From contig JAEPQB010000001.1 of NCBI GenBank assembly GCA_017640725.1, positions 434,001-498,000 of the forward strand: a stretch of DNA of 64,000 nucleotides. The letters are read 5' to 3'. The stretch comes from Kordiimonadaceae bacterium. Lineage in GTDB: Bacteria > Pseudomonadota > Alphaproteobacteria > Sphingomonadales > Kordiimonadaceae. The position numbers and the translations under genes were made by a program. Within the stretch, counting starts at the first letter, position 1. Every line of letters starts with the position of its first letter. This document shows, piece by piece, positions 8,985 through 18,652 of the stretch. The notes below the pieces were generated by a model. The model searched no databases, had not been told where the DNA came from, and saw only the letters and a list, made by a program, of their open reading frames with translations.

Positions 8985-9982
8985 CTGTATCACTTGAGGC
9001 GATTGCGAAGCGCTCCGTTAACCTGGCGTCGCCCCGACTAGGTACCCAAGTTATCTTTGCAACAGATGATTTCTTTGCAGCCAAAGAACGCATGATCCAG
9101 GACAGTGATCCGGTATTTATCGCCGATAAATATGATGATCACGGCAAATGGATGGACGGCTGGGAAAGCCGCCGACGCCGCGATGGTGGCCGCGATCATG
9201 CCATCATCAAGCTTGGCACGGCGGGTGTTATCCATGCGGCCTCGATAGATACCAACCATTTTACCGGCAATTTTGCGCCAGCCGCCTCCATTGAAGGCTG
9301 CTTTAGCGAGACGGAACCTGGCGACCAAACCGAATGGCGGGAACTGTTGGCACCCTATACGCTCGGCCCGGACGCAGAACATTTAGTGGCTGTCGATTGT
9401 GACCAACCAGTGAACTGGATCAGACTAACCATGTTCCCGGATGGCGGTATCGCCCGCCTGCGGCTGTACGGCGAAACCCGTCCTGATTGGTCCGCAGTGG
9501 GCGCGAGCGAAACCGTTGAACTCAGTGCTCTCAAAAACGGTGGCCGCATTGTTGGGTATAACAATGCGCACTATGGCAGCACATGGACACTGCTGACCGA
9601 AGGTCGCGGCATCAACATGGGTGATGGTTGGGAAACCCGACGCCGCCGTGAGCCAGGGCATGACTGGATTGTTCTGGCACTGGGTCACGCCGGCACGATC
9701 GATGAGATTGAGATAGATACGGCTCATTTTAAAGGTAACTTCCCGGACAGTGCCTCAGTGCACGCGGCATTTGTCGACAAATCAACGGACGAAGCTCTCA
9801 TCACTCAGTCCATGTTTTGGCAACCACTTTTGCCGCAAGTGAAACTGCAGGCCGATCATATTCACCGGTTTGACAGCTCCACTATTGAGAAACTTGGGCC
9901 CGTGACCCATGTCCGCCTTAACATCTTCCCAGACGGCGGCGTTTCCCGCTTCCGGACGTTTGGCAAGCGGCATATTGACTGA
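8981..9982 (+). CDS. alc: Allantoicase
   Basis: 333 residues. Allantoicase splits allantoate to ureidoglycolate and urea. Two internal repeats of about 155 residues are plain: DGWESRRRRDGGRDHAIIKL with HFTGNFAP in the first half, and DGWETRRRREPGHDWIVLAL with HFKGNFPD in the second, the duplicated allantoicase domain. The spacing and both NFP-type loops are intact, so the enzyme looks functional. It overlaps puuE by ATGA and shares one base with allA. This route releases two ureas per purine, which fits the urease operon that follows. Confidence 0.96.
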   Translation: MTVSLEAIAKRSVNLASPRLGTQVIFATDDFFAAKERMIQDSDPVFIADKYDDHGKWMDGWESRRRRDGGRDHAIIKLGTAGVIHAASIDTNHFTGNFAPAASIEGCFSETEPGDQTEWRELLAPYTLGPDAEHLVAVDCDQPVNWIRLTMFPDGGIARLRLYGETRPDWSAVGASETVELSALKNGGRIVGYNNAHYGSTWTLLTEGRGINMGDGWETRRRREPGHDWIVLALGHAGTIDEIEIDTAHFKGNFPDSASVHAAFVDKSTDEALITQSMFWQPLLPQVKLQADHIHRFDSSTIEKLGPVTHVRLNIFPDGGVSRFRTFGKRHID

Positions 9983-10494
9983 TGAACCCGCACCCTAAGA
10001 TTCAACCGCTGACAAAAGAGGCCTTTGCACCCTTCGGTGACGTGATTGAAGCATCGGGCGACGCCGACTTTATGATCAATGACGGCGCAGCAGGCAGATA
10101 CCATGCGCTGTGCAAGGTGGACGCGGATTTTAAGGGCGGAACACCGGCAATCTCCATTTTTCGCGCCAAGCGACCAGCTTGGCCGGTTCGTCTGACGTTA
10201 CTCGAGAGACACCCGCTCGGCAGCCAGGCCTTCATGCCGCTTTCCAACCATGAGTGGCTGGCCGTTGTGGCAGACCCTGTGGACAAGCCGACAATTGATA
10301 ACATTCACATTTTTCGAGCGACCGGCAGCCAGGGTGTGCAGTATGCACGCGGCACCTGGCATCATCCATTGGTCATTGTGGAACCAAGTCAGGACTTTTT
10401 GGTTGTTGATCGATGTGTATTTGGGGATGGAGATACCAATAATCTTGAAGAGTGTGCACTGCCAAATGGTGGATTAGCTCTCGAACTTGGATAA
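9982..10494 (+). CDS. allA: Ureidoglycolate lyase (urea-releasing)
   Basis: 170 residues. It converts ureidoglycolate to glyoxylate and urea, the last purine-ring step. The sequence begins IQPLTKEAFAPFGDVIE, the family's opening motif, and continues with cupin-fold strands such as ISIFRAKRPAW, LLERHPLGSQAFMPL and YARGTWHHPLVIV. The start codon overlaps the alc stop by one base, so it closes the five-gene puuD operon. After it comes a 157-bp gap containing two palindromes before the urease genes. Confidence 0.94.
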   Translation: MNPHPKIQPLTKEAFAPFGDVIEASGDADFMINDGAAGRYHALCKVDADFKGGTPAISIFRAKRPAWPVRLTLLERHPLGSQAFMPLSNHEWLAVVADPVDKPTIDNIHIFRATGSQGVQYARGTWHHPLVIVEPSQDFLVVDRCVFGDGDTNNLEECALPNGGLALELG

Positions 10495-10507
10495 CCCCAG
10501 TTAATGC

Positions 10508-10538
10508 CAAACGTTTGCGGTTCTTGACTATTTAGTCA
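10508..10538. promoter_or_regulatory. Two adjacent palindromes before the urease cluster
   Basis: The gap between allA and the small membrane gene contains a perfect palindrome CAAACGTTTG (10508-10517) and, seven bases on, the inverted repeat TGACT-ATTT-AGTCA (10525-10538). They may be operator sites for the start of a separate urease transcript. No regulator can be assigned, and I could not place convincing -35/-10 boxes. Confidence 0.35.
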
Positions 10539-10651
10539 TGAATTGATTAGCTGTTAGAAATGAAGACCGGCAAGGAAACTTGCAAACTATAACGGCCAAA
10601 GAAGCCGGACACAGGGAAAGTTTAGAGCAGTCAAAACAAGGATTTTGTCGC

Positions 10652-10873
10652 ATGCTTAAAGCTGTCTCTATACTCATTTTTTCCGCTTTCATCAGCGCGC
10701 CTGCCTCTGCACATTCGGGCAGCCATCACTTCACGGACATTCTGACATCTCTGCTACATTTTTTTAGTGAACCTGTTCACGGCGGGGCGTTAGTTGTGCT
10801 GGGCGCGGGTGCCTTTGTACTGCGCATGACCAGAAAGCGTCACGCACCCGCAACCATACGCCGCCAGCGCTAA
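10652..10873 (+). CDS. Small secreted or membrane protein, His-rich, beside urease
   Basis: 73 residues from the ATG at 10652; the longer in-frame start at 10580 has no signal-like sequence. Residues 1-20 (MLKAVSILIFSAFISAPASA) form a signal peptide with an AxA cleavage site. The mature part opens HSGSHH, carries further histidines (FTDILTSLLHFF, EPVHGG), has one membrane segment GALVVLGAGAFVL, and ends with a basic tail RMTRKRH. I do not recognise a named family. The leading AHSG.HH and the urease neighbourhood recall the His-bearing first segment of HupE/UreJ nickel transporters, but the protein is far too short to be one. A role in nickel handling is only a guess from position and histidine content. 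Confidence 0.6.
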   Translation: MLKAVSILIFSAFISAPASAHSGSHHFTDILTSLLHFFSEPVHGGALVVLGAGAFVLRMTRKRHAPATIRRQR

Positions 10874-10879
10874 GTCCCG

Positions 10880-11746
10880 GTGAACGCGCCCGTCAAAAAT
10901 TTAGCAGCCCTTGAACGCTCTTCGGGCGAACTCGTGATCTGTACTCATAATAAAGGGCACGGCAATGCTCTTGCGCATTTGATGCAGGATGGCTGCCTGA
11001 AGGCGCGTTTCCCAAAAATGCATGATGACGGGCCGAAACGCGGCGTGTTGATCAACACGTCTGGCGGTATCGCAGACGGCGACGTTCTGACCACCCGGAT
11101 CGAAGTCAGAAAGTCGGCCAAACTCGCGCTTACTAGTCAGGCGGCGGAGCGGTTTTATCGTGCTCGACAACTCAATCGGCCCGCACAAATCCGAACCCAT
11201 TTAAGTGTTGAAGAAGATGCTACACTTTTTTGGCTACCCCAAGAGACAATCGCCTTTAATGGCAGTGCGGCTCATAGGCGATTTGATCTGAATATTGCTG
11301 AAGGCGGAACGTTCATCGGCGGCGAAACGATGGTATTGGGTCGCACAGCCATGAAAGAAGAGGTTACGCACTGCAACTTGTTCGATAGCTGGCGTATCCA
11401 GTATGCGAACAAGCTCATCTATGCCGATGGCATGAAACTGGCAGGCAAACTGGAAAACACCGGCAGATCGCCGTCGCAACTTGCCGACATGGTGGCGTAT
11501 GCCTCCATGTTTTTTGTGAGCGAAAACCTAGACCAACTTCAGGCCAACTTGCGGGACGTCATCGAAAACGAACCCACCGTGGTCGCCGGGACGAGCATGC
11601 GTAGACCCGTTCTCCTGTGCCGGTTCGCGGCAACAGATAGCAAAAAACTCATCGCATTGCTCAGCAAGGTTATCACCCGTGCAGAGCAAACAGTTACTGG
11701 AAGCCAGCGCGTATCAGACGCAATTTTACCGCGCTGGATTTTCTAA
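10880..11746 (+). CDS. ureD: Urease accessory protein UreD
   Basis: 288 residues from a GTG. UreD (UreH) is the scaffold that binds apo-urease and recruits UreF and UreG for nickel insertion. Family motifs visible are [44 protein letters not shown] and [11 protein letters not shown]. It lies 6 bp after the small membrane gene and 16 bp before ureA, at the head of ureDABCEFG. The layout is the common alphaproteobacterial order, and all known core genes are present. Confidence 0.95.
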   Translation: MNAPVKNLAALERSSGELVICTHNKGHGNALAHLMQDGCLKARFPKMHDDGPKRGVLINTSGGIADGDVLTTRIEVRKSAKLALTSQAAERFYRARQLNRPAQIRTHLSVEEDATLFWLPQETIAFNGSAAHRRFDLNIAEGGTFIGGETMVLGRTAMKEEVTHCNLFDSWRIQYANKLIYADGMKLAGKLENTGRSPSQLADMVAYASMFFVSENLDQLQANLRDVIENEPTVVAGTSMRRPVLLCRFAATDSKKLIALLSKVITRAEQTVTGSQRVSDAILPRWIF

Positions 11747-11762
11747 GGAGGAAGGAACCAAC

Positions 11763-12065
11763 ATGAACCTGACCCCAAGAGAGAAAGACAAACTGCTTGT
11801 TAGCGTTGCTGCCATGGTGGCCGAACGTCGATTGGCGCGTGGTGTGAAATTGAATTACCCGGAAGCGGTTGCCTTGATCACGGACTTTGTTGTTGAGGGT
11901 GCACGCGACGGTCGTTCAGTTGCTGACCTAATGGCGGCCGGCGCTGAAGTCATCTCGCGTGACCAGGTAATGGAAGGCATCGCAGAGATGATCCCTGAGC
12001 TTCAGGTCGAGGCCACTTTCCCTGATGGCACCAAACTGGTGACTGTCCACGAGCCCATTCGATGA
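11763..12065 (+). CDS. ureA: Urease gamma subunit
   Basis: 100 residues from the ATG at 11763, preceded by the strong ribosome site AAGGAGGAAGG. An in-frame start 84 bases upstream lies within ureD and is rejected because the family starts [12 protein letters not shown]. The motif [15 protein letters not shown] is characteristic of urease gamma chains. Gamma is one of three structural subunits of nickel urease, which turns urea into ammonia and carbamate in the cytosol. Here gamma and beta are separate chains, not fused as in some species. Confidence 0.97.
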   Translation: MNLTPREKDKLLVSVAAMVAERRLARGVKLNYPEAVALITDFVVEGARDGRSVADLMAAGAEVISRDQVMEGIAEMIPELQVEATFPDGTKLVTVHEPIR

Positions 12066-12075
12066 GGAGCTGATC

Positions 12076-12381
12076 ATGATCCCAGGAGAAATAATCACAG
12101 TGGAAGGTGACATCGTCATCAACGAAGGCCAGGAAACGGTAGACCTCACTGTCGCCAACACAGGTGACCGGCCCGTTCAAGTCGGCAGCCACTATCACTT
12201 TCTTGAGGTGAACAAAGCGCTTGAGTTTGACCGGGAAAAAGCCAAGGGAATGCGCCTAAATATTCCTGCGGGCACTGCCGTGCGCTTCGAGCCCGGCCAA
12301 TCGCGCGATATTCAGTTGGTGCGCGTACGTGGCGCAGAGGTGATTTACGGATTCCACCGCGAAATCATGGGGAAACTATAA
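12076..12381 (+). CDS. ureB: Urease beta subunit
   Basis: 101 residues with the start motif [18 protein letters not shown] and the stretch [17 protein letters not shown], which is nearly invariant in urease beta chains. The C-terminal part [17 protein letters not shown] is likewise typical. It follows ureA by 10 bp with a GAGGAGC ribosome site and precedes ureC by one base. Its length is normal for a free-standing beta subunit. Confidence 0.97.
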   Translation: MIPGEIITVEGDIVINEGQETVDLTVANTGDRPVQVGSHYHFLEVNKALEFDREKAKGMRLNIPAGTAVRFEPGQSRDIQLVRVRGAEVIYGFHREIMGKL

Positions 12382-12382
12382 A

Positions 12383-14092
12383 ATGGCAAATTCAATCCCA
12401 CGCGCGGACTATGCAGCGATTTATGGACCAACCGTAGGCGATAAAATTCGCCTTGCCGATACTGAACTCTTTATTGAGGTCGAGAAGGATTTCACCACTT
12501 ACGGCGAAGAAGTAAAATTCGGGGGTGGCAAAGTTATTCGCGATGGCATGGGGCAAAGCCAACTGAGCCGGGCCCAAGGAGCGGTCGACACCGTCATTAC
12601 CAACGCGGTCATTTTGGATTCGACCGGCATCTATAAAGCGGACGTCGGCTTGCGGGGCGGTCGTATCACGGCAATTGGAAAGGCCGGTAACCCTGATATT
12701 CAACCCAATGTCGACATCATCATTGGTCCCGGCACCGAAGCGATCGCAGGCGAAGGCAAAATCCTTACAGCGGGTGGTTTTGATGCGCACATCCACTATA
12801 TCTGCCCGCAGCAGATTGATGAGGCCCTGAACTCTGGCATCACAACCATGCTGGGTGGGGGCACAGGACCAGCCCATGGCACACTTGCAACCACCTGCAC
12901 GCCAGGGCCTTGGCATATAGGCAAAATGATCCAATCAGCCGACGAATTTCCAATGAATCTGGCCTTTGCCGGTAAAGGCAACGCATCGCGCCCATTTGCG
13001 CTCGAGGAGATGGTGATGAACGGCGCGTGCGCTCTAAAGCTTCACGAGGATTGGGGCACTACACCTGCAGCAATAGACAATTGTTTGAGCGTGGCGGATG
13101 CAACTGATGTCCAGGTTATGATCCATACAGACACATTGAACGAGTCCGGGTTTGTGGAAACCACAATCGACGCAGTGAGGGGGCGTAGCATCCATGCTTT
13201 CCATACCGAAGGCGCAGGGGGCGGGCACGCACCGGACATTATTAAGGTATGCGGCAAAGCAAACTTTATTCCCTCCTCCACCAACCCGACACGCCCCTAC
13301 ACGGTGAATACAGTCGTGGAGCACCTGGACATGTTGATGGTGTGCCATCATTTGGATCCATCTATCCCGGAAGATATCGCTTTTGCTGAAAGTAGGATCA
13401 GAAAAGAGACCATCGCAGCCGAAGATATTCTGCATGATATGGGGGCATTTTCGATCATCGCATCTGACAGCCAAGCCATGGGACGTGTTGGCGAGGTGAT
13501 CATCAGAACCTGGCAAACAGCAGACAAAATGAAACGCCAGCGAGGTGCCCTGCCGGAGGAGCGTGGTGATAACGACAACTTCCGGGCGCGGCGTTATATT
13601 GCCAAATATACAATTAACCCTGCAATCGCCCATGGCATGGCGAAAGAAATTGGCTCCATCGAAATTGGCAAACGGGCAGACCTGGTGTTGTGGGACACCG
13701 CCTTTTTTGGGGTGAAACCAGCCATTGTGCTGATGGGCGGCATGATCGTCGCGAGCCTGATGGGGGACCCAAATGCCTCAATTCCTACACCTCAGCCAGT
13801 GCATTATCGCCCGATGTTCGGCGCCTTTGGCAAGGCACGTACCAACACATCGGTGACATTTGTCTCCCAAGGGGCATTTGAGAATGGGCTTGGTAACCAA
13901 CTGGGGGTAGAAAAACAGTTGCTTCCCGTTCAGAACACACGAGCCGTTTCTAAAGCGGACATGGTTCACAACAGCTTCCTTCCGAACATCGACGTCGACC
14001 CGGAAACCTATGAAGTACGTGCAGACGGTGAACTGTTGACTTGCGAACCTGCGGAAGAGCTTTCGATGGCTCAGCGCTATTTCATGTATTAG
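12383..14092 (+). CDS. ureC: Urease alpha (catalytic) subunit
   Basis: 569 residues, standard length. The chain carries the two-nickel centre: HIH at residues 136-138, the carbamylated bridging Lys219 in [12 protein letters not shown], the [13 protein letters not shown] segment and the mobile-flap cysteine in [13 protein letters not shown]. All metal ligands I can check are intact, so the enzyme should be active once nickel is inserted by UreDEFG. It gives the cell nitrogen from the urea released by allantoicase and ureidoglycolate lyase. No urea transporter gene is near, so endogenous urea from purines may be its main supply. Confidence 0.97.
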   Translation: MANSIPRADYAAIYGPTVGDKIRLADTELFIEVEKDFTTYGEEVKFGGGKVIRDGMGQSQLSRAQGAVDTVITNAVILDSTGIYKADVGLRGGRITAIGKAGNPDIQPNVDIIIGPGTEAIAGEGKILTAGGFDAHIHYICPQQIDEALNSGITTMLGGGTGPAHGTLATTCTPGPWHIGKMIQSADEFPMNLAFAGKGNASRPFALEEMVMNGACALKLHEDWGTTPAAIDNCLSVADATDVQVMIHTDTLNESGFVETTIDAVRGRSIHAFHTEGAGGGHAPDIIKVCGKANFIPSSTNPTRPYTVNTVVEHLDMLMVCHHLDPSIPEDIAFAESRIRKETIAAEDILHDMGAFSIIASDSQAMGRVGEVIIRTWQTADKMKRQRGALPEERGDNDNFRARRYIAKYTINPAIAHGMAKEIGSIEIGKRADLVLWDTAFFGVKPAIVLMGGMIVASLMGDPNASIPTPQPVHYRPMFGAFGKARTNTSVTFVSQGAFENGLGNQLGVEKQLLPVQNTRAVSKADMVHNSFLPNIDVDPETYEVRADGELLTCEPAEELSMAQRYFMY

Positions 14093-14103
14093 ATGAGGCC
14101 CAT

Positions 14104-14568
14104 ATGGCAGACTTAGTCGCACACACTATTAAGCCTAAAGGGCAATGGTCCGGCCTTGTCATAGACAGGGTTGTTCTGCCGTATGATGACCGTTTTCGGC
14201 GCCGCATACTCCTGACCAGCGAACAAGGCGCTAAAGTTCTTCTCAGCTTGAAAGAAGCCCAGCATTTGCACACCGGTGATGCCCTGGAAACACCAGACGG
14301 TGAGTTGGTTGAGGTGGTAGCCGCGCCAGAAAAACTGATTGAAATTCGCTGCACAAACCCAACGGAATTATTGCGAGTGGCTTGGCATCTAGGCAATCGG
14401 CATCTTCCAACTCAGATTGAAAAAGACGTGGTTTTCATTCGGTTTGACCAAGTCATCCTTGACATGGTGGATGGGCTGGGAGCCTCTACAAAAATAGTAA
14501 CTGCACCATTTGACCCGGAAGGCGGGGCATATGGCGGCCATTCAATGGTTCACAGTCATGAGCACTGA
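14104..14568 (+). CDS. ureE: Urease accessory protein UreE (nickel carrier)
   Basis: 154 residues from the ATG at 14104; the longer frame upstream lies inside ureC. UreE is a dimeric metallochaperone that hands nickel to UreG. The N-terminal domain has VLPYDDRFRRRILLTSEQG, and the C-terminal domain has LLRVAWHLGNRHLPTQI, the core metal-binding helix with its conserved His. The tail [10 protein letters not shown] is short and only modestly histidine-rich, unlike the long His tail of Klebsiella UreE, so storage capacity is probably low. It overlaps ureF by 11 bp. Confidence 0.95.
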   Translation: MADLVAHTIKPKGQWSGLVIDRVVLPYDDRFRRRILLTSEQGAKVLLSLKEAQHLHTGDALETPDGELVEVVAAPEKLIEIRCTNPTELLRVAWHLGNRHLPTQIEKDVVFIRFDQVILDMVDGLGASTKIVTAPFDPEGGAYGGHSMVHSHEH

Positions 14569-15250
14569 CTTGGGCATAACTGGCGGTGCGCTTTATCAGC
14601 TGATGAGCTGGCTTTCGCCATCTTATCCTGTGGGGGCTTACACCTATAGCCACGGGCTGGAGCACGCGGTGGAAAGTGGTTGGGTCACAGACGCCGCCAC
14701 AACCCGGGCCTGGGTAGAACAAATTGTTGCTGCAGGCGACGGGCACGTTGATGCCGTAACGCTTGCTCATGCATACCGCGGTGCCGGTTCTGTACAGCAG
14801 GTGGCACAAATTGTTGAATTTGCGAACGCTTTTATTCCCACGGCAGAACTCGAACTTGAAAGCACCATGCAAGGTGCCGCTTTCCTGGACATCACGGAAA
14901 AAGCATGGGCTACAAAAGCGCTAATCGAACTTCGGTCGGTCATAGTCGGTCCTATTCCTTACCCAGTTGCAGTTGGTATTGCCGCAGCCGGTCACAAAGT
15001 ACCTCTTGAAGCGACTTTGCACGCCTATCTGCATGCATTCGCTGCCAACATGGTTTCGGCGGCTGTGCGCTTGATCCCGCTTGGCCAAACAGATGGTCAG
15101 TTGATTACGGCCGCACTGGGGGATGTGATCCCTGCGGTTGTTAAACGCGCAGTTGATGCAGATTTAGACACACTTTCTACCAACACGCTTATGGCCGATA
15201 TCGGCTCCATGAAGCATGAAACTCAATATACGAGGTTGTTCCGGTCATGA
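14558..15250 (+). CDS. ureF: Urease accessory protein UreF
   Basis: 230 residues from the ATG at 14558, which overlaps the end of ureE. UreF is an all-helical protein that joins UreD and UreG in the urease activation complex. Typical motifs are [31 protein letters not shown] and the C-terminal [13 protein letters not shown], which inserts into the UreG/UreD interface in known structures. The stop overlaps the ureG start by ATGA. Confidence 0.94.
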   Translation: MSTDLGITGGALYQLMSWLSPSYPVGAYTYSHGLEHAVESGWVTDAATTRAWVEQIVAAGDGHVDAVTLAHAYRGAGSVQQVAQIVEFANAFIPTAELELESTMQGAAFLDITEKAWATKALIELRSVIVGPIPYPVAVGIAAAGHKVPLEATLHAYLHAFAANMVSAAVRLIPLGQTDGQLITAALGDVIPAVVKRAVDADLDTLSTNTLMADIGSMKHETQYTRLFRS

Positions 15251-15867
15251 CAAAAACACACACAGGCCCTTTAAGAGTTGGCATTGGCGGCCCGGTTGGA
15301 TCCGGTAAAACGGCCCTAACGGACGCGCTATGCAAGCATATGCGAGATACCTATTCGGTGGCTGCTATCACCAATGATATTTACACCAAAGAAGACGCTG
15401 AGTTTTTAACGCGGTCCGGCGCACTGCCGGTGGAGCGGATCATGGGCGTTGAAACCGGTGGCTGTCCCCATACGGCGATCCGGGAGGACGCGTCGATTAA
15501 TATGGCTGCTATACGTGAGATGAATGAACGCATCCCGGACCTTGACCTTGTCATCATTGAAAGTGGCGGCGACAATTTGGCAGCAACTTTTTCGCCCGAA
15601 CTCGCCGACATCACCATCTATGTGATCGATGTTTGTGCTGGTGACAAAATTCCGAGAAAAGGCGGACCCGGAATCACCAAATCCGACCTGCTTGTGATCA
15701 ACAAGATCGATCTGGCAAAATTTGTTGGGGCTAGCTTGGATGTTATGGACCGAGACAGCAAAATAATGCGCGGCGAGAAACCCTTTATCTTCACCAACAT
15801 CAAGGACGGTGATGGCGTCAAGGAAGTCGCCGACTTCATTGTGGAGGTGGGCGGCCTCAATACATAG
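15247..15867 (+). CDS. ureG: Urease accessory GTPase UreG
   Basis: 206 residues. UreG hydrolyses GTP to drive nickel delivery into urease. The P-loop GGPVGSGKT (residues 14-22), the metal-binding Cys-Pro-His motif in [32 protein letters not shown] and the base-recognition NKIDLA are all present. It closes the urease cluster. The convergent serine hydrolase gene ends 124 bp downstream. Between them I see only a long-looped GCCGAA/TTCGGC inverted repeat and no clear terminator. Confidence 0.97.
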   Translation: MTKTHTGPLRVGIGGPVGSGKTALTDALCKHMRDTYSVAAITNDIYTKEDAEFLTRSGALPVERIMGVETGGCPHTAIREDASINMAAIREMNERIPDLDLVIIESGGDNLAATFSPELADITIYVIDVCAGDKIPRKGGPGITKSDLLVINKIDLAKFVGASLDVMDRDSKIMRGEKPFIFTNIKDGDGVKEVADFIVEVGGLNT

Positions 15868-15991
15868 GGCTAGAAAGAGCCGAAACACCGAGGATTGCCC
15901 TCACCCGCTTCGGCTTGTCGATAGCCGATATGATGGCCTATCAAATCGTAACGGTGGAGGCAGTCAGATCACTCACCCTGACACCGCTTTT

Positions 15992-17464
15992 TTATTCTTC
16001 GCGCTTGAAATTCAAGCCGCTTAAACGGACGCCAGTTACCTTGCCGTCACTGTCCAGTTCGATCCCCAAAACGTTCTGAGATGGGATGTGCGCTGTGTCA
16101 GGGTCAATCACCAAATAGGCGTTGTCGGCCTGCTTTTGCAGCTCCACTTTACCCGTTCCCAAAGAGGCAATGAGTGAGACACCATCTTGTTTGATGATCA
16201 GCGGGAAACTTCCGCTGAGCGCATAGGTGCCCGCCAAGGCCTCGGGTGAAACATCTGGGTGCGTTTCAGGGGCTGCATCGCTTGCTGCCGCCTCTGGGTG
16301 ATAAACGGCATAGAGCTTTTGTGACCAGTCTTCTTCTGGGTTCCCCAGCAAAAAATCGAAGACCTTATACATCAAAGCATGGCGGTACTCGATATGGTCA
16401 CTGTTGATGAACACATAAACCCCAATGTTTTCGTCAGGAATTAGCCCCACGATAGCGGACATGCCGTTGATGCTACCTGTGTGCATCGCAACTTTGTGAC
16501 CTTTATAGTCATGGGCGAACCAGGCGAGACCATAGGCATAATAGTTGTGGCTATAGGAAGCCGCAGCGGGGTAAATGCTGGCGGGTTCAAGCAAGATTTG
16601 CGGTGACATCATCTCGTTTATCAGGCTTTCTGAGACAAGCCGTTCACCGTTCCAAACCCCGCCAGCAAGCAGAAACTCAATCCAGTTCGCCATATCGCTC
16701 GGCGTCGAATTCATCATGCCTGCGGATTGACTGAATTCGATGTAGGGGTAGCCAATTTCATAGTCCTTTCCATCAAAGTACTGATGGGCTTCGGCTCGGT
16801 TGCCCGCATTGCGCACCTCATCATCCAGCATCAGGGTGTCGTCCATGCCAAGCGGGGTGAGGATGCGATCACGCACAAATTCATGGAAATCTTGACCTGT
16901 TACCTTTTCCACCACCAGACCAGAGAGACCAAACGTTGTGTTGTTATAATCCCAATTGTTACGGAAGCTGGCTTGTTGACCAATGTCGGCCATCATTTCC
17001 CAGGCGGTAGGCAGGCTTTCCCCAAGAAACATATTGATGTTGGATATCTGAGCAACACCGCTGCTGTGCCTTAGGGCGTCACGGATGGTGATGCTGTCCT
17101 GAACATACCGGTTACCCATCCGAAACTCTGGAATGTGTTTGATGATGGGATCATCCCAAGCGACTTTTCCTTCGTCAATCAGCATGGCAAGTGCCATCGA
17201 CGCGAATGCCTTCGTGGTGGACCCTGCCTGAAAGACTGTGCGCTCGTCCACCGGCGCATTCGTTTTGAAGGACTTTACGCCGTAGCCTTTAGCCAGAATG
17301 GTCTTGCCGTCTTTGACGATCGCGAGGCCGAGACCCGGCGCATGCCACCTTTTCATGTCCGTTTCGATCATCAGATCAAAATCATCTGGCAGTGCTCCGT
17401 CTGCGCTGGCGGGAGTTGCAAACAAGAACACAAGGAAGAAAAAGAACGGTAACTGTTTCATCAT
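15992..17464 (-). CDS. Secreted beta-lactamase-fold serine hydrolase
   Basis: 490 residues. A signal peptide MMKQLPFFFFLVFLFATPASA sends it to the periplasm. The beta-lactamase/D-Ala-D-Ala carboxypeptidase domain (about 28-375) has the S-x-x-K motif at Ser82-Lys85 (AGSTTKAF), the Y-x-N motif in WDYNNTTFG and the third box as HTGSINGMSA. A separate C-terminal domain of about 90 residues (PEALAGTYALSGSFPLIIK) looks like the DUF3471-type lipocalin-like domain often found on such hydrolases. Members act as esterases, peptidases or beta-lactamase-like enzymes, and substrate cannot be assigned from sequence. It is convergent with ureG and has no operon partner. Confidence 0.88.
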   Translation of the reverse strand: MMKQLPFFFFLVFLFATPASADGALPDDFDLMIETDMKRWHAPGLGLAIVKDGKTILAKGYGVKSFKTNAPVDERTVFQAGSTTKAFASMALAMLIDEGKVAWDDPIIKHIPEFRMGNRYVQDSITIRDALRHSSGVAQISNINMFLGESLPTAWEMMADIGQQASFRNNWDYNNTTFGLSGLVVEKVTGQDFHEFVRDRILTPLGMDDTLMLDDEVRNAGNRAEAHQYFDGKDYEIGYPYIEFSQSAGMMNSTPSDMANWIEFLLAGGVWNGERLVSESLINEMMSPQILLEPASIYPAAASYSHNYYAYGLAWFAHDYKGHKVAMHTGSINGMSAIVGLIPDENIGVYVFINSDHIEYRHALMYKVFDFLLGNPEEDWSQKLYAVYHPEAAASDAAPETHPDVSPEALAGTYALSGSFPLIIKQDGVSLIASLGTGKVELQKQADNAYLVIDPDTAHIPSQNVLGIELDSDGKVTGVRLSGLNFKREE

Positions 17465-17813
17465 ATTGCCTTTTTGAACGGCTGGTCTTGGCTCGGACCT
17501 GTGCGTCCGCTGAATACGCGCACCTTATGAGGCGCATAGTGAGATGGTATTGCGAGACTAGCGGTGAACGCAAGTAATGCGGAACCAGCTACCCCATACG
17601 CCTCTCAAATCATGGATAGCCAGCCGTATGGGCAATTGGACTGTTTCTTGACCTAGAGCATGTCCGAACCAAAAATCCATACGCCAGTCTATTGTCGTTT
17701 ATCGCCAAAAGTATGGCGCCGAGAGCCAAGATGTGCCTCATTTTGGCCTCTAATACTCAATGTGAATCGTATTGTTCAAAAATAGAATTTTCAATAAGGC
17801 GTGGAACTGAACA
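17465..17813. other. Intergenic region between divergent hydrolase and SDR genes
   Basis: 349 bp without a credible reading frame. It must contain promoters for both flanking genes. It becomes AT-rich towards the SDR start. I see no repeat, RNA gene or recognisable operator. Confidence 0.6.
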
Positions 17814-18605
17814 GTGGGACAGAGACTAGAGAAGAAATCAGCACTTATTACTGGCGCAGCCCGAGGAATTGGCGCAGCCATTGCGGACGCTTTTGTGAAT
17901 GAAGGCGCGCGCGTAATTGTAACCGACATCGATCAAGCCACTGGCGAAGCGTTTGCAAACTCAATTGGAGCAATTTTTGCCAAGCTCGATGTGGGCGATG
18001 AAGAAGATTGGCGAAAGATAGAACAATCTCATCCACAAATAGACATCATGGTCAACAACGCTGGTATTACCGGTTTTGAAGAAGGACCAGTGGCACATGA
18101 CCCAGAAAACGCCTCTCTATCCGATTGGCACAAAGTGCACCGCGTCAATCTGGATGGAACATTTTTGGGCTGCCGATATGCCATTCGCGCAATGAAAGCA
18201 AATAAGGCTGGCAGCATCATCAATATATCTTCCCGTTCAGGCATGGTCGGCATACCAGCAGCAGCGGCGTATGCCTCATCAAAGGCGGCCATCCGCAATC
18301 ACACCAAGACGGTAGCGCTCTACTGTGCGCAAAACGGGCTAGATATTCGCTGCAATTCAATTCATCCAGCCGCCATTTTCACCCCAATGTGGGAACCAAT
18401 GTTAGGTGATGGCCCAGACCGCGCGGCAAACATGGCCGCAATGGTGGCAGACACTCCGCAACAAAGATTTGGCCTTCCTCATGAGGTCGCTGCGCTTGCT
18501 GTAATGCTTGGCTCAGACGAAGCGCGTTACATGACAGGCTCTGAGATTACGATCGATGGCGGCATTCTTGCCGGTTCAGCGGCAAGCCCTCAGCAAGCAG
18601 ACTGA
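17814..18605 (+). CDS. SDR-family NAD(P)-dependent dehydrogenase
   Basis: 263 residues from a GTG with a weak ribosome site; the N-terminal strand and glycine loop follow at once, so the start is plausible. The cofactor motif TGAARGIG (residues 13-20), the NNAG motif, the catalytic Ser140, Tyr153 and Lys157 (SSRSG, YASSK) and the C-terminal ITIDGGILAG define a classical short-chain dehydrogenase. The acidic residue in VTDIDQA after the second strand favours NAD(H) over NADP(H). It stands alone between unrelated genes, so its alcohol or keto substrate is unknown. Confidence 0.9.
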   Translation: MGQRLEKKSALITGAARGIGAAIADAFVNEGARVIVTDIDQATGEAFANSIGAIFAKLDVGDEEDWRKIEQSHPQIDIMVNNAGITGFEEGPVAHDPENASLSDWHKVHRVNLDGTFLGCRYAIRAMKANKAGSIINISSRSGMVGIPAAAAYASSKAAIRNHTKTVALYCAQNGLDIRCNSIHPAAIFTPMWEPMLGDGPDRAANMAAMVADTPQQRFGLPHEVAALAVMLGSDEARYMTGSEITIDGGILAGSAASPQQAD

Positions 18606-18652
18606 ATATACAAGCGCTGGCATAATCACAATGCCTTTTGAACTCACAAAAA

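Noticed and set aside
12392-12934. Minus-strand open frame of 180 codons inside ureC
   Set aside because: Antisense shadow of a highly conserved gene, without motifs.
15878-15913. GCCGAA/TTCGGC inverted repeat after ureG as a terminator
   Set aside because: The loop of about 24 bases is long, the stem is six pairs, and no T-run follows.
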